Source: Anaerolineales bacterium (GTDB lineage: Bacteria > Chloroflexota > Anaerolineae > Promineifilales > Promineifilaceae). From it: 6,250 nucleotides of DNA. The stretch spans positions 1-6,250 of the forward strand of contig JAGQGA010000338.1 of the NCBI GenBank assembly GCA_020432595.1, given 5' to 3'. Every line of letters begins with the position of its first letter. Position 1 is the first letter of the stretch. The notes beneath the pieces are model-generated. The model saw only the letters and a program-made list of their open reading frames with translations. It did no database searches and had not been told where the DNA came from. This document shows positions 5,067 through 6,250 of this stretch, in pieces. The position numbers and the translations under genes were made by a program.

Positions 5067-5092
5067 GTATAGATACAAACCAAGGATATTAC

Positions 5093-6250
5093 ATGCTTAA
5101 AACAGCCGAACAAATCGAACTTGCCCTGGAGCGCATTCTCCCCCGCGTGACCAAACCGGCACGGTATACCGGCGGCGAGTACAACCAAATCATCAAGAAT
5201 TGGCACGACATTGATTTTAAGGTGGCACTGGCCTTCCCCGACATCTACGACCTCGGCATGTCGAACTTGGGGCTGATGATCATGTACGACATCATCAACA
5301 AGCACCGCAACCTGCTGGCCGAGCGCGTTTACTGCCCCTGGACCGACATGGAAGAGCTGATGCGCGAGCGGGAAATCCCCTTGTTTTCGCTGGAAACCAA
5401 GCACGCCATCCGCGATTTTGACATGCTGGCAATCAGTCTGCCCTATGAACAGCTTTTCACCAACGCCCTCAACCTGCTTGACCTAGCTGGAATGCCCATT
5501 CGCGCCGCAGAACGGGATGAAAGTTATCCCCTAGTCATTGCCGGCGGCCACGCCTGCTACAACCCGGAACCGATGGCACCTTTTATTGATGTCTTTGTCA
5601 TTGGCGAAGGGGAAGAGGCGATTCTCAAAATCGTGGGCATCATGCGGGCTGCCAGCCATTTAGACCGGGAAACGCAGTTGCGCTACATTGCCCAAATTGA
5701 GGGGTGCTATGTGCCACGTTTTTATGACGTGGATTACCACGAAAGCGGCACGGTGAAGGCGATTACCCCCAACATGCCCGAAGCCCCACGCAAGGTGATG
5801 AAAACGATTGTGCCGGTAATGCCGCCGCCCGTCACCGACTTTATTATTCCGTTTGTGGAACTAGTGCATAATCGGGCACCGATTGAGATTATGCGCGGCT
5901 GCACCCGTGGCTGCCGCTTTTGCCACGCGGGGATGGTGACGCGTCCGGTGCGCGAACGGCCGGTTTCCGAAATCCTTGAAGCCATGGAAGAAATCCTCGA
6001 CAAAACGGGGTACGAAGAAATCGCCCTCCTCTCCCTTTCCTCCAGCGACTACACCCATGTGCTGGAGCTGACCGACAAAATTGGTAAGCGGTTTGGGCAT
6101 TTGGGGCTAAACATTTCCCTGCCCTCGCTGCGAATTGAATCCGTTTCCACGCAGCTCATGGACAATTTGGGCGACAGCAAGCGGGGTGGGTTTACCCTGG
6201 CACCCGAAGCCGCCACCGAGAAGATGCGCAACATCATCAACAAATATGTG
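5093..6250 (+). CDS. TIGR03960-like radical SAM protein with B12-binding-like N-domain (partial)
   Basis: 386 codons are visible, running off the right edge; family members have about 600 or more residues, so perhaps one third or more is missing. The N-terminal domain (about 1-240) has the B12-binding-like features of this family: FPDIYDLGMSNLGLM (48-62), SLPYEQLFTNALNLL (115-129) and IAGGHACYNPEP (149-160) followed by FVIGEGEEA (168-176). A DxHxxG cobalamin-histidine motif is not visible. The radical SAM core starts with IEIMRGCTRGCRFCHAG (264-280). Its Cys270, Cys274 and Cys277 form the CxxxCxxC that binds the 4Fe-4S cluster and SAM. LSLSSSDY (313-320) and TLAPEAATEKMR (368-379) are further core motifs. 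ATG 5093 has AAGGA 6-8 bases upstream. From memory, such genes often precede a DUF2344 (TIGR03936) gene, RNase E/G and ribosomal L21/L27. The reaction catalysed is unknown to me. A REP-like element lies just upstream. Confidence 0.9.
   Translation, partial: MLKTAEQIELALERILPRVTKPARYTGGEYNQIIKNWHDIDFKVALAFPDIYDLGMSNLGLMIMYDIINKHRNLLAERVYCPWTDMEELMREREIPLFSLETKHAIRDFDMLAISLPYEQLFTNALNLLDLAGMPIRAAERDESYPLVIAGGHACYNPEPMAPFIDVFVIGEGEEAILKIVGIMRAASHLDRETQLRYIAQIEGCYVPRFYDVDYHESGTVKAITPNMPEAPRKVMKTIVPVMPPPVTDFIIPFVELVHNRAPIEIMRGCTRGCRFCHAGMVTRPVRERPVSEILEAMEEILDKTGYEEIALLSLSSSDYTHVLELTDKIGKRFGHLGLNISLPSLRIESVSTQLMDNLGDSKRGGFTLAPEAATEKMRNIINKYV

Noticed and set aside
4877..5404. Minus-strand 175-residue open frame
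   Set aside because: It reads through the REP-like element (giving the familiar RRRVSSF and CGND-type peptide of such repeats) and antisense to the radical SAM gene.

Overview
The window (about 55% GC by eye) looks like chromosomal DNA of a Chloroflexota bacterium, perhaps of the Anaerolineae or a related class. This is a moderate-confidence inference. It rests on the protein types present (a YdhF-type aldo/keto reductase and a TIGR03960-type radical SAM protein), on gaps filled with inverted repeats, and on an over-represented palindrome AACGGCCGTT. No rRNA, tRNA, CRISPR array or transposase gene was seen, and no gap between genes exceeds 200 bases.

Layout. On the minus strand, positions 1739 to 1 hold the start of an ABC importer operon. 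A lipoprotein solute-binding protein (1739-699) comes first, then a permease (599 to beyond the left edge), with a composite inverted repeat between them. The binding protein belongs to the Fe3+/AfuA-like superfamily but lacks the ferric tyrosine pair. It has an His-Asp ... Glu set with the spacing I recall for the hexose-phosphate binder AfuA, so a phosphorylated small molecule is a better guess than iron. A 195-bp divergent promoter region (1740-1934) separates this operon from the plus-strand genes.

Plus strand: a YdhF-like aldo/keto reductase (1935-2846), a dienelactone hydrolase family protein (2926-3711) and a short-chain dehydrogenase (3795-4556) follow one another with 79- and 83-bp gaps, each filled by a long hairpin. 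All three look like small-molecule enzymes and could form a loose catabolic cluster next to the importer, but nothing in the sequence proves a shared pathway. Next is a VapB-type antitoxin (4666-4875). The expected VapC toxin starts in the usual overlapping position but stops after 13 codons, directly against a heptameric repeat, so this looks like an orphaned antitoxin. A REP/MITE-like element (4994-5066) then precedes the 5' two thirds or so of a TIGR03960-like radical SAM protein (5093 to beyond the right edge).

The most notable non-gene features are the truncated vapBC locus, four exact AACGGCCGTT palindromes plus one near match (all three coding copies read Thr-Ala-Val in the same frame), and the variety of inverted-repeat families in the gaps. 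I see no convincing undescribed multi-gene system.
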